Shown: piece by piece, positions 1 through 11,217 of the stretch
How the letters are laid out: every line of letters begins with the position of its first letter
Position numbering within the stretch: the stretch's first letter is position 1
Assembly (NCBI GenBank): GCA_946811695.1
Contig: OX328132.1
Coordinates: forward strand, 127,840,808 to 127,904,807
DNA length: 64,000 bases
Reading direction: 5' to 3'
Source: Gonocerus acuteangulatus
Lineage: Eukaryota; Arthropoda; Insecta; Hemiptera; Coreidae
Notes under the pieces: model-generated
Database searches by the model: none
Told to the model about the DNA's origin: nothing
The model's input: only the letters and a program-made list of their open reading frames with translations
Made by a program: the position numbers and the translations under genes

Positions 1-129
1 CCTTACGGTGAGTGATATGGCTTCCTCCAATAGTTTGAGTTTCAATAGGACAGGAGGGTGAGGGGCCTAGCTAAGATCAACAATACACCATTCTAGGAAC
101 ATGGTTTTGTTGAGTAGGGCTATTTCACA
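1..129. other. Unassigned leading sequence
   Basis: Short non-repetitive stretch before the minisatellite. No reading frame or known element recognised. Confidence 0.5.
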
Positions 130-1460
130 GACCCCTAACTCTTTCCGCTTCCCCTCAGTTCCAAGTCATCCCATGGACTATTTCTCCGTACCCTAACTCT
201 TTCCGCTTCCCCTCAGTTCTAATTCATCCCATGGACTATTTCTCCGTCCCCTACCTCTTTCCGCTTCCCCTCAGTTCCAAGTCATCCCATGGACTATTTC
301 TCCGTCGCCTACCTCTTTCCGCTTCCCCTCAGTTCCAAGTCATCCCATGGACTATATCTCCAACCCCTACCTCTTTCCGCTTCCCCTCAGTTCCAAGTCA
401 TCCCATGGACTATTTCTCCGTCCCCTACCTCTTTCCGCTTCCCCTCAGTTCCAAGTCATCCCATGGACTATTTCTCCGTACCCTAACTCTTTCCGCTTCC
501 CCTCAGTTCTAATTCATCCCATGGACTATTTCTCCGTCCCCTACCTCTTTCCGCTTCCCCTCAGTTCCAAGTCATCCCATGGACTATTTCTCCGTCGCCT
601 ACCTCTTTCCGCTTCCCCTCAGTTCCAAGTCATCCCATGGACTATATCTCCAACCCCTACCTCTTTCCGCTTCCCCTCAGTTCCAAGTCATCCCATGGAC
701 TATTTCTCCGTCCCCTACCTCTTTCCGCTTCCCCTCAGTTCCAAGTCATCCCATGGACTATTTCTCCGTACCCTAACTCTTTCCGCTTCCCCTCAGTTCT
801 AATTCATCCCATGGACTATTTCTCCGTCCCCTACCTCTTTCCGCTTCCCCTCAGTTCCAAGTCATCCCATGGACTATTTCTCCGTCACCTACCTCTTTCC
901 GCTTCCCCTCAGTTCCAAGTGATCCCATGGACTATTTCTCCGTCCCCTACCTCTTTCCGCTTCCCCTCAGTTCCAAGTCATCCCATGGACTATTTCTCCA
1001 ACGCCTACCTCTTTCCGCTTCCCCCCAGTTCCAAGTCATCCCATGGACTATTTCTCCGTCACCTACCTCTTTCCGCTTCCCCTCAGTTCCAAGTCATCCC
1101 AAGGACTATTTCTCCGTCCCCTACCTCTTTCCGCTTCCCCTCAGTTCCAAGTCATCCCATGGACTATTTCTCCAACCCCTACCTCGTTCCGCTTCCCCTC
1201 AGTTCCAAGTCATCCCATAGACTATTTCTACGCCCCCTACCTCTTTCGGCATCCCCTCTGTTCGAAGTCATCCAATGCATTATTTCTCCATTCCCTAGCT
1301 CTTTCCGCTTCGCCTCTGTTCCAAGTCATCCAATGCACTATTTCTCCAAACCCTACCTCTTTCCGCTTCCCCTCTGTTCTCCAACCCCAATCCATTCCGT
1401 TTTCCCTCTGTTCCAAGTCATCCCATGGAATATTTCTCCACCCCCTAACTCTTTCCGGAT
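130..1460. repeat. 58-bp minisatellite with 290-bp higher-order period
   Basis: About 23 head-to-tail units of 58 bp; each typically has CTCTTTCCGC, CCCCTCAGTTCCAAG and CATCCCATGGACTATTTC. Between about 174 and 810 the variants recur every five units (290 bp), so blocks of five were duplicated as a unit. Units near the right end (after 1230) are more diverged, as expected at array edges. Open frames exist in all three + frames only because the unit lacks stops and 58 is not a multiple of 3; this is not a gene. The right edge is fused to an AAAA-element 3' end within a shared CTTTCCGGATTG. Confidence 0.9.
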
Positions 1461-1519
1461 TGTTTCATGAGATCAACCTTATAAGCGGGGTTCCTCCCTA
1501 TGGGGAAGGGAGGAACCCC
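1455..1519 (+). repeat. AAAA-element 3' hairpin fragment
   Basis: Contains the element's GATCAACCTTATAAGCGGGG followed by the GGTTCCTCCCTAT/AGGGAGGAACC hairpin. The usual CGCGCTAAAA end is replaced by unrelated sequence (1520-1605), so this is a broken end. Confidence 0.7.
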
Positions 1520-1604
1520 CGAAGAAGTCGGAGATGAACCCGACGAAATATTGCGCAAAGGAGAGGAAGAACACCGCTGGAGAGAGAAGCCGTCTCACAA
1601 ATCA

Positions 1605-1609
<5 letters not shown>

Positions 1610-1667
<58 letters not shown>

Positions 1668-4311
1668 CTGTTCGCGGATTTCTGGTTCGATTTTGATGAA
1701 ATTTGGTACAAAAATCTGTCGTCCAATTTGAAAGGTCAAGTTCGTTAACCAGCAAAATCCGTCCACGGGAAGAAGGCGTTTGGGGCGAAATTCGCGCAAA
1801 AAAATCGTAACGCTTACGTTTTTGAGTTCATAAGCTTGTAAGTGCTCTTTTTATAGGCTTCTTGGGCTAGGAAAAAGAATGAAACCATTTTCAAGGCGAT
1901 AGCTTTAACCGTTTTCGAAAAAAAATGGAAAAATAGTTTTTGAATACCGTTTTTGGTTTGGGTACTTAGAATCACGGGATTCAGTTGAAACATTATCTGC
2001 ATGTTCTACTTTCATTAACTAATATATTGAAAGTTTAGTTACGTTTGGAGTTAAGGAAGGGTTAGAATAAAATATTTTATGAACAGACATGAAAAGTTTT
2101 GGGAACTTCGTATACTTTCATTAATATCTCGAACACGGTTGGGAAATCGTGTTAAGTGGATAGTTACTATTTGAAAGCTTACTAAATTCTCTACAAAAAA
2201 GATTCTATAACTATTTTTGATTAGGTTATGTCAATCGGAGAAATAAGTGCTTAAAACTTCAAATACGTCTGTTTTGTTCTTATGAACGGGTTTTTGTCGT
2301 TCTTTTTGTAATTTTTGTCTCTTTCCCTTGGGTTTTTATTGCTTTTTATTTTTGCAATTTCTTATGTTGGGAAAATGTATTTGTGTGTGAAACAGGATAG
2401 GAAAAATGAGACCAATTTTCTGTTGCTAGAAATAATGAAAATTTTGGGAACTTCGTATACTTTCATTAATATCGCGAAAACGGTTGAAAATCTTGGGAAG
2501 CGAAATGTTACCAATCGAAAGCTTACTAAATGGTCTACAAAAAAGGTTTTGAAGAAAGTTTTGAATAAGCGATGTCAATCGGAGAAAGAAGTGCTTAAAC
2601 TTTGAAGTAATTGATTTCGTTTATTCGAACGGTTCTTTTTGTCTGTTTTTATTCCTATTTTTTCATTGCTTATAGTTGGATGATGTATTTGACAATAAAA
2701 CAGATTAATTAAAATAAGAAAAACAATTCATTGTTAGAAATATATCAGGCTGTACCGTATGAAATGTCAGTTTTGGATTTGCCGATTTCCTTCAAATGTC
2801 TTGAAATTGTCGAGGCTCCTAATCCGAGTTCTTTGGCATATTCCATATTATTTGCAATTGCTTATAGTAGTCAAATGCATTTGCCAATAAAACAGGATAC
2901 GTATAATTAGAATATTTTATTTTTGTGGAATCTTGGGATTCTCAGATCCCGTATGAATATCTATTAGGCCCCCTTCGTATTTTTTCCTTAATATCTCGAA
3001 AAGGGTTAGGAAATCGTGGCAAGTGAAATGTAACAGTTCGAAAGCTTACTAAATTCTCTACAAAAAATGTTTTGAAGAAATGTTTGATGGGGTCGTCACA
3101 TTAGGAGAAATAAGTGCTTAAAACTTAGTTAGTTAGTTTCGTTTATTTAAACCGATCTATTTGTGTGTTTCCCGCAGTTTCACTGGTCGTTATTTTTGTA
3201 ATTTCTTATAGCAGTCAAATGTATTTGTCAGTAAACAGGATACGCATAATTAGAAGCAATATTTTGTTTGTTAGAATTCGAAGATGCCTTATGAATATCT
3301 AGATTACAGTAATGGTGTTGATTTCGTTCTTTAAAATTGTTCTTGGTATTCCCTATATTCATCTGTTACCCATAGTTTTTTATTGCTAGTAAATTTTTCT
3401 TATTGATTATAGAATATAAATCTATTTGGTTATAAAACAGGATACGTAAAATTAGTAAGAATATTTCGGAGATTTCTGCGCGAAATGCCTTGTAAGATTG
3501 TCTACCACCACGAACGGCGTTTTTCCTCTATTTTTATCCTCTAGATAGGCTTTATTTGGCATATTATTCTATATATGTTTTATTAAGCAGGAGATTCTGA
3601 TGAAATGTCGTGTTTTTGCTGTGGATTTTAATTACGATGTATCTAAGATTGGGTAACATTAGCGAGTCTACATAGTTAAGAACCGACGACGGAGGTAGAC
3701 TTCTTGCTATGATTTAGTCTACATATGTATATTAAGTCCTAAATCCAAAAAATAAACTTCACAACGGTTAGATACTATGAGCGAATAGAGACTCGGTTCA
3801 GTGCCCGTAGAAACAGAAGGTCCGCAGGAAATTTACCTGCTTGGAGTTAATCCTCAAGAGTTGTAAATATACCCCAGGTATCTGCCGACACAAATACAAA
3901 GCCTAGCTACGGTACAGAGAGCAACTTAATGATAGCATTCACCCAAATTTCTTAAACTATACTAGATTCTGAAATAACACAGTTCCAAACATAGGTTATA
4001 TACTAAATATTCATAAAGATTACTTAGTTGTAACCCGATTCATCAATTAGCACTCAATAGTTTTCAACACAGGTTATATACTAAATATTGATAAAAAGTA
4101 TTTAATTAGAAAAAAACAAGATTCCTCAAGACTTGTTTTTGGTCCATTTGTATCTACTCCTTAGACGCAATTAGGTATATTATTCTATATCTTGACTTGT
4201 TATTCGTCAAGACTTGTTATTTGTCACAAAACATTAACTGTTCATATTCTAAGCTTTTACCAAATGATACTTGGATAAAGACGGAAACGCGCTAAGATGA
4301 CGCAGTTCCTG
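1610..4311 (-). mobile_element. Long AAAA-element copy, reverse orientation
   Basis: Reads on the - strand from a diverged left end (4311; CAGTTCCTGACC instead of GACTCGCAGG) through the internal region shared with the copies at 14531-17653 and 30810-34212, to the (TA)n tract at 1609-1663. The 3' hairpin is missing. It carries the helix-turn-helix-like frame at 2752-2848. The internal region has several related blocks with motifs such as AACAGGATACG and TTGACAATAAAACAG. No long open frame survives. Confidence 0.75.
2752..2848 (-). other. Short helix-turn-helix-like coding remnant (copy 1 of 3)
   Basis: The - strand frame reads MEYAKELGLGASTISRHLKE and then continues about a dozen residues to a stop after ISYGTA. 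The AKELGxGASTxSRHLKEI core fits a helix-turn-helix of the kind seen at the N-terminus of mariner-type transposases or in regulators. It recurs at 16214-16310 and 32813-32910. Function unknown. Confidence 0.4.
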
Positions 4312-4738
4312 ACCTTCTTGCTTTGGTGAGGAATATTCTGAGTTTACGCACTATCTGCGTGACAGATATTCCACTTACGAAGATCATCTGTGTAGAGGTG
4401 ACTGATCGGGTTTTGGTGGGATTCGAGATTTGCCTCAGGACCAGCCACATTACCTCGCTATATCCATTCAACTAACTCCCCTACACACACCCACCGGTTT
4501 CTATCCATTGTAATCCAGTTAGACTAGGGCTGTGGAATAATCCAATGAATAAAAACCTCTATTCACGACCTGCCAACTGCGTCACTAAGATCCTTCATAG
4601 GAAGTCAGTTTCCTTCCTGTTATTCCTCTTTAGTTAGTGAGGAGACCCCCTTATGACGCAATCCGGAATTGTAGATGGAAAACATTCAAGTTTCATGACA
4701 CATGGGACACGAAATAACATAATATGGCTGTTCAAATT
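4312..4738. other. Unassigned, moderately GC-rich sequence
   Basis: Non-coding by inspection. It includes a TTATGACGCAATCCGG string near 4650 that resembles AAAA-element 3' sequence, so part may be old repeat. No gene recognised. Confidence 0.4.
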
Positions 4739-4739
4739 T

Positions 4740-4748
4740 ATATGTGTA

Positions 4749-4800
<52 letters not shown>

Positions 4801-4812
4801 TATATAATATAA
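4740..4812. repeat. (TA)n microsatellite
   Basis: Nearly pure TA dinucleotide run directly flanking the Helitron 3' terminus. Confidence 0.9.
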
Positions 4813-4816
4813 TATA

Positions 4817-5412
4817 CTAGCTGTTCCCCGGCGTGCCATGCTACACCTACTTTCTGCCTATGACTCTCCCCGTATCAAAATCTACCTGTATACCCAGTTA
4901 CGTCAAAATCGGTCAAACGGTGTGAATTTGTTTATATCTGTCAAGTAATTCATAAAGCAGCCGACAGAGGCCAGCACCACATCAATTCATAAAACACCTG
5001 ACAGAGGCCAGCAACATAGCCTGCGAGTAGATAGCTCTTATCAAAGAAAAGCCAGCGCTCCTTAGTTAGACGGTGACTGTTGATATAAAATTGAAATAAA
5101 CTGCATTACATGTTTATACAATGATGTAAAGTCATCAATGAGTTCGAGTTATTCTAATTATCAGGAACATCAACAAATGAATTTGAGACATTATTCAAAA
5201 CGGATGTCGATTCAAAATGGCTGTCAGAATCTGAATGGTTCAGTGTAGCCAAGTTTTCTTCAACAAAACTTTTGACCTTTTGGCCAAATTTTGAAATTTG
5301 ACTATTTTAACCCAGCCTAGGAGATTTCCCGTATCAAGACCTACCAGTGTGCCAAGTTTGGTCAAAATCCGTCAAACGGTGTAGATTTGTATATGGAACA
5401 ACCAGACAAACA
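4817..5412 (-). mobile_element. Non-autonomous Helitron, 3' end at 4817
   Basis: On the - strand the element ends GGCACGCCGGGGAACAGCTAG followed by T, the classic Helitron end (a GC-rich hairpin just before CTAG, insertion next to T). The body shares blocks such as GACCAAACTTGGCACAC and AGGTCTTGATACGG with the copy at 62378-62720. The 5' end runs directly into the transposase reading frame at about 5413, so the Helitron appears to have landed in, or been joined to, that gene. Confidence 0.75.
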
Positions 5413-6610
5413 GAATCCTGAGCATTTAAAATCTCATCTATTTTTAATTGTGGAACTGACCGAGTTATCCGATCCATCATGTCCTCTTTATTTTGGGGCC
5501 TTTGATGGTACACCAGGGCTTTTAATCTACCCCACAGATGGTAGTCCATGACCGTCAAATCAGGTGATCTAGGCGGCCATTCTACCCCCATCCCACGACC
5601 TATACAGCGATCTGTGGGAAAAGGGAGGAAAGTACCGAAATTAGTAATAAAATTGAATTAGATCATAAATAAATTTAAATAATAATAAAAAATGTAAATA
5701 ATAATAACAACTTTAAATAATACTTCATAATTTTATAAAAGTAGCATGTAATAAATACCTGGAAATAACTGACGAAGTTTTTCCCGTACTATCAAAGAAA
5801 AATGTGTGGGACAACCGTCAAGTTGTATGTACATGTTACATCGCTGTTGCAGTGGAATATCTTCCAATAATGTGTGTAGAGTATTTGTCAAAAAAATACG
5901 AAAAACCTCTCTCGTAAGTCTCTCTTGAAAGAAATGAGGGCCAATTACGTATTGTCCGAAAATCCCGCACCGTCCATTTACCGAGAACCTATGCTGGTGA
6001 TCAACCTCCGTCAACCAGTGAGGATTTCCGCCCAGTAATGACAATTGTGTTTATTAATGCTTCCATCGCTGCAGAATGTGGATTCGTCAGTCCATAGAAT
6101 ATGTCTGTAGAAATTCCTATTTTCTGCTAAGGCTTGTTGCATCCAATGGCAGAAGCGTAATCTCTTATTGCAATCCTCAGGTAATAGTTTTTGGTGCGGG
6201 TTCATATGGAATGGCAACATTTTATTTTGTTTTGCAATCCTTCCCACTGAGGACTTACTCATATCTGAGTCCCTAGCAATGTCCCTGCAGCTGACATGGG
6301 GATTAACTGCCATTGCTGTAAGGACATTTATTGTGTTCTCTTCGGTCAGCGCAAATCTTGGCATTTTCCTTCCCTTCCTTGCGCAAATTAATGAACCTGC
6401 TCTTCTTCATTTTTGTTTAAGTCTCGGGAAGAGCTTTCTTGAAGGGTGTGGTCTATTGGGAAATCGCTGAGCGTAAAGACGTGCTGCGGCGCTGGAATTC
6501 CTCCGACAGTCCCCAAAAATTAGGAGCATGTCTACATAAAAATCGAAAGCCGGCATATTTAAGAAGAAGAAGGTATGTTCTATCACTGAATGGTCAACTG
6601 ATACTGGCAA
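5413..6610 (-). pseudogene. Tc1/mariner-superfamily transposase, decayed
   Basis: Cut-and-paste DNA transposase remnant on the - strand. From the N-terminal side: a helix-turn-helix segment (DMLLIFGDCRRNSSAAARLY, about 6535-6410), a second one (VNPHVSCRDIARDSDMSKSS, about 6310), then the catalytic core with first aspartate in HILWTDESTF, second in IQLDGCPTHF and third in SPDLTVMDYHLWG. There is a frameshift near 6400 and another near 6030. The 147-nt gap at 5612-5758 has GT..AG ends and restores the frame exactly, so it is probably an intron. Across it, 41 residues separate the second and third aspartates. The 3' end is cut by Helitron sequence. The N-terminal segment resembles the DUF4817-type domain of insect transposases (from memory of the family). 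Confidence 0.8.
5612..5758 (-). other. Probable intron inside the transposase
   Basis: On the - strand the upstream coding part ends CTATTTCCAG-like with donor GTATTT at 5758 and resumes after TTTTCCCACAG at 5612. The split codon (G + AT) gives Asp in a DRCIGRG motif expected at this place in the family. The interior is AT-rich and non-coding. The splice signals and phase fit; splicing itself is inferred. Confidence 0.7.
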
Positions 6611-7430
6611 CTAATTTAAGTCCAATTTCTTATCAATGCCACATTATACCAAATAATCTTAATACCATTAACAGCAAACAGCCTCTTTCAACTAAGTACA
6701 TTAAGAATGAGGATTAGGAGCAGAAGTAAATCCTCACATATGTTTTCATCATTTTCTTTCTTATCATTATTACTCATGAATTTCTTATACCAATCATATC
6801 AGTCATCCCAGTGAATAAGTGTTTAACTCGAATTTCCTTAATTTGCTGTGGTCTTCTTTGAAAATTAATGAAAAATCTGGTTTTCATAGTCTACCGAAGA
6901 AATATGGCAAAAAGAATAAGTAAAAAATCTGGTACGTGCAACACACAACTTTCACTTACCACCATAGTCGGAGTAGGTTAAATTAATTTTAAACAATAAA
7001 TATCCATATGTTTTTCCACCCATCTCATCAATCGACCCAACATATGTTTTCATTCATAATATCCCGTTAAATATTCAATCTACAACTTTGATCTTGGTAT
7101 CATCTGAAAGGAAAATTAATAGGCTACAACGTTTGCATCGAGGTGTTTTTACGTACAAGGCTTGGTTTCAGTGATAAATAGGAATTTGTCTACAAAAGGG
7201 CGATATTTTTTAGTTTTTGGAGTTTTACGCGCAAACGGTGCGTCGGATCAAAAGATGTTTCAGAATAAATTAGTCTTAAAATTAAATTTTCTATCAGAAT
7301 TCGTCATAAACAATACCTGCCGCCATTGGAAACTCAAGAGTTAGATGCGCTGGAGAAAAACTGGAGGATGTTACAAAGTCAACTAAACCTTCAAAAGAAA
7401 CCTCATGCAACATAACTATGACCTACCAAG
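6611..7430. other. AT-rich unassigned sequence
   Basis: No convincing coding potential. The frame at 7162-7344 is short and unlike any family I know. Upstream transposon sequence (5' UTR and terminal repeat) probably occupies the left part, but I could not define the end. Confidence 0.4.
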
Positions 7431-7469
7431 TTTCATTTCGAAATTCCAACAACTCTAGGAGGAAAGGGG

Positions 7470-7650
7470 GTGGACACATATGCTGGGACTAGACATGCGC
7501 GCCGCGCCGGCACCGCTACGCCACGCCGGGTTTTGAGTGGCGCGCCGCCACCGAGCCTAGTCAGTCGGCGCGCCGATTTCGTTGTGCGAGCCACACACTG
7601 CCGATTTTCGCGCAGCGAGTGTACTGCGTGGTGACCTGCCGCCATTTTTT
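7470..7650. other. Isolated CpG-rich island
   Basis: About 180 bp very rich in G+C and CpG (for example GCGCGCCGCGCCGGCACC and TCGGCGCGCCGA) inside AT-rich DNA. The - strand reads AAATGGCGGCAGGTCACC at 7640, an ATG in good context followed by a possible donor, but no downstream exon was found. It could be a promoter/first exon, a captured host fragment or a repeat tip. Confidence 0.5.
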
Positions 7651-7813
7651 TACCTTCTCTTCGAGTAAACGCTTGTGTGTTGTGCTATTTGATTGAAAAA
7701 AAGCGGAAAATAAAATAATTTTAGGTATATAAAAATGGTATTTAACTCAAAAAATAAATCCAGCTTTTGTGGGAGATATTTTGAAAACCTCGCAATTGAA
7801 GAGAAAAACAAAA

Positions 7814-9046
7814 GTCTGACTCGCAGGAACTGCGTCACCTTAACGCGGTTCCGTTCATATCCCTAGTGTCATTAGCTAAGTAGTAGAAGCAGTTGTTGGT
7901 AGGTTTTGATCTTTCGTGAAAAATTTAAAATGAATCTCAAAGAGAAAGAAGATTTTTTTTTCATTTATCGTTCTGAAGGGTGTATTCAACCGCGGGAGGT
8001 CATGGGCACCCATCGAAAGGAAGGAACCTTTTAAATAAATCTTAAATACATTTTTTAATTTTATTATATAGAAAATGAATAATTGAATTAAAGAATAAAG
8101 AGAAAAAAAATTCAAAAAAAAAAAAAAAAAAAAATCTATAAGCCTCTAGCCCACACCGCGGAAAGGGCACCGTCCGAGCACAGAACCACCGCGACACCGC
8201 TGCACTGCTCTCCTTGTAAAAATGCTTTAACAGGGGGAAAGAAGATTTAAGGCTCCAAAGCAGGAAACTGATAGTATTCTAAGCGGAAATGACTCCCCCT
8301 ACCTTCTCAAGGTTTGCCAAGGGAAACACTATTACCAATACGTTTCTCATTTTCATACCTTATTTTATTAAAATATTAATTTTACTATTAAATGCGATTA
8401 AAAAAAACAATAACCAATTAAAACGTTTGGTAAGTGACAAAACCCTGTTGAAAAAAACAAAAAACAAAAACAAAACTAACAATTTTGAAGTTTGACGCAT
8501 CTATTTCTCGGATTGACATCGCTCCATCAAAAATTACATCTGAACCTTTTTTGTAAGGAATTTAGTGAGCTTTCGAATTTCCACCTTCCACTTACCACGA
8601 TTTCCCTCCGTTTTCGAGATATGTAAGATATACGAAAATCCCAAAACCTTTCAAGTCTGTTAATGAAATATTTTATTTCTTGTACTTCCTTAACTTCAAA
8701 CGGAACCAAACTGTATCTACCTTAGTTTAGATGAATATCAAACGTCTGGACCAAGTTTCAACTAAATTGATCGTTTATGAGTAACCAAACTGAAAATTAC
8801 TTTGGAAAACGAGGTGTTTTAATGTTTCCCAAAACGGGGACAGATATCGCTTTAAAATGGTTTTATTCGCTGTTCTCCGTTAAGAAACCTATAAAACGAG
8901 TACCTGCAAGCATATGAACTCGAAAACGTGAACGTTACAATTTTTTCGCGCGAATTTCGAGTTTCAAGCCCTTATTTCTCCGATTGACATCACCCCATCG
9001 AAAATGTCTATAGAACCATTTTTTTAGAGATATTTTGTGGCGAACA

Positions 9047-9105
<59 letters not shown>
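7814..9105 (+). mobile_element. AAAA-element, 3'-truncated
   Basis: Starts GTCTGACTCGCAGGAACTGC after AAAA, with the usual TTAACGCGGTTCCGTTC and ATCCCTAGTGTC. It continues through the 'GGAAACTGATAGTATTCTAA' block at 8268 and the 'ATTTCTCCGATTGACATC' block at 8974, and ends in a (TA)n tract at 9052-9105 without hairpin or CGCGCT end. It contains a foreign segment around 8140-8215. Confidence 0.7.
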
Positions 9106-9107
<2 letters not shown>

Positions 9108-9229
9108 TTGCCATACGTCCCTGTATTTGTCTCTTGTCTGTGGTCCACCCGGGTTTATCTATGTCCCGGAAACGGCTGTAAGATGTATAAAGTAATGGAT
9201 TTAGTTTTTAAGAATCATTTATGAATTGT

Positions 9230-9530
9230 TAACTTTTCTACAATGAATGCAGTGCCAAAGAAATGAGAACGATTGTAACTGTAATCAGAGAGCAAACGCA
9301 AGAACTATCAAAAATAAGTAGCAAAATTTCCATACATAAAAAATTTTGGTAACTTTGTATACGTTCCTTAATATTTCGAAAAAGGTTGAGAATCTTGCGA
9401 AACGTAAGATCACCATTAGAAAGATTACTAAATGCTCTACACAAATGGTTCTAATGAAAGTTTTGATTAGGCGATGTCAATCGGAGAAATAAGTGCTTAA
9501 ACCTTTAAAGTAATTGATTTCGCTTATTCG
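9230..9530 (-). repeat. AAAA-element internal fragment
   Basis: Reverse-orientation internal block (GATGTCAATCGGAGAAATAAG at 9473 and AAAGTAATTGATTTCGC) abutting the palindrome that follows. No ends present. Confidence 0.6.
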
Positions 9531-9542
9531 AACTGTTCTTTT

Positions 9543-9709
9543 AGCGCGGTTCCTCCCTCCCCCATAGGGAGGAACCCCGCTTATAAGGTTGATACAATTA
9601 AACAATCCGGAAGTGCCGACTAGAAAATTTCGCGTTTCAGAACCCCTAGAGACCGAAAATAACGGTGGTTGAAATTTGTATATATATATATATATATATA
9701 TATGTGTAC

Positions 9710-9771
<62 letters not shown>

Positions 9772-10692
9772 CTGTTCGCGGATTTCTGGCCTCCCTAATG
9801 GTCCGATTTTGATGAAATTTGGTACAAAAATCTGTCGTCCCATTTGAAAGGTCAAGTTCGTTAACCAGCAAAATCCGCCCTTTGGAAGATGGCGTTTGGG
9901 GTGAAATTCGCGCAAAAAAAATCGTAAGGCTTACGTTTTTGAGTTCATAAGCTTGTAAGCACTCTTTTTATAGGCTTCTTGGGCTAGGAAAACGAATGGA
10001 ACCATTTTCAAGGCGATAGCTTTAACCGTTTTTCGAGAAAACTGAAAAAATAATTGTTGAATGCCGTTTTTGGTTTGGGTACTTAGTATCATGGGATTCA
10101 GTTGAAACATTTTCTGCATGTTCTACTTTCATTAAAACTAATATGTTGAAATTTTGGTTGCGTTTGGAGTTAAGGAAGGGTTAGAATAAAATATTTTATT
10201 AACAGACATAAAAAAGTTTTGGTAACTTTGTATACTTTCTTGGCCAAGACTTTTTATGTCTGTTAATAAAATATTTTATTCTAACCCTTCCTTAACTCTA
10301 AACGCAACCAAAATTTCAACATATTAGTTTTAATGAAAGTAGAACATGCAGAAAATGTTTCAACTGAATCTTATGATACTAAGTACCCAAACCAAAAACG
10401 GCATTCAACAATTATTTTTTCAGTTTTCTCGAAAAACGGTTAAAGCTATCGCCTTGAAAATGGTTCCATTCGTTTTCCTAGCCCAAGAAGCCTATAAAAA
10501 GAGTGCTTACAATCTTATGAACTCAAAAAAGTAAGCGTTACGATTTTTTTGCGCGAATTTCGCCCCAAACGCCATCTTCCAAAGGGCGGATTTTGCTGGT
10601 TAACGAACTTGACCTTTCAAATGGGACGACAGATTTTTGTACCAAATTTCATCAAAATCGGACCATTAGGGAGGCCAGAAATCCGCGAACAG

Positions 10693-10737
<45 letters not shown>

Positions 10738-10739
10738 GT

Positions 10740-10804
<65 letters not shown>

Positions 10805-10938
10805 AATTTCAACCACCGTTATTTTCGGTCTCTAGGGGTTCTGAAACGCGAAATTTTCTTGTCGGCACTTCCGGATTGTTTCATTGTATCAACCCTATAA
10901 GCGGGGTTCCTCCCTATGGGGGAGGGAGGAACCGCGCT
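9543..10938. mobile_element. Inverted pair of AAAA-element 3' halves (1.4-kb palindrome)
   Basis: The left arm (9543-10235) runs from AGCGCGGTTCCTCCC inward, the right arm (10245-10938) is its near-exact reverse complement and ends GGGAGGAACCGCGCT followed by A's. The arms share private variants not seen in other copies (for example GATACTAAGT instead of GATTCTAAGT, and TCAACAATTATTTTTTCAG), so one arm was copied from the other. The centre is a few unpaired bases (about 10236-10244, TTTCTTGGCC). Each arm has its own long (TA)n tract (about 9679-9770 and 10699-10800). Confidence 0.85.
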
Positions 10939-11217
10939 AAAAACCGGTTTTTGGCTTGGAAAAAGTTGAATTTGACTTAGAAAAGATTGAATCTTAGACT
11001 GCGTATACATCTGACACTTCTCGCAGGAGATATATCTCAGGTGTCGAATAGATATTCGCTTGAATGTTTACATAATGACAAAAATAGCTAGACATTTATG
11101 TCATGGATATGTATACAACAGTTATGGATTTGGTATAATTTCCGATAAATGTACGGCCCGTTTACATACATACATTTGTGTCCTGTATCGTACATAATCA
11201 GTGTTTACCTCTGTTAG

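Noticed and set aside
231..1470. Proline/serine-rich open frames
   Set aside because: All + frames of the 58-bp minisatellite are open in overlapping fashion; no start context, conservation or domain.
9620..10980. Frames rich in Ile-Tyr repeats (also at other TA tracts)
   Set aside because: Translations of (TA)n microsatellites and the conserved AAAA-element 3' block.
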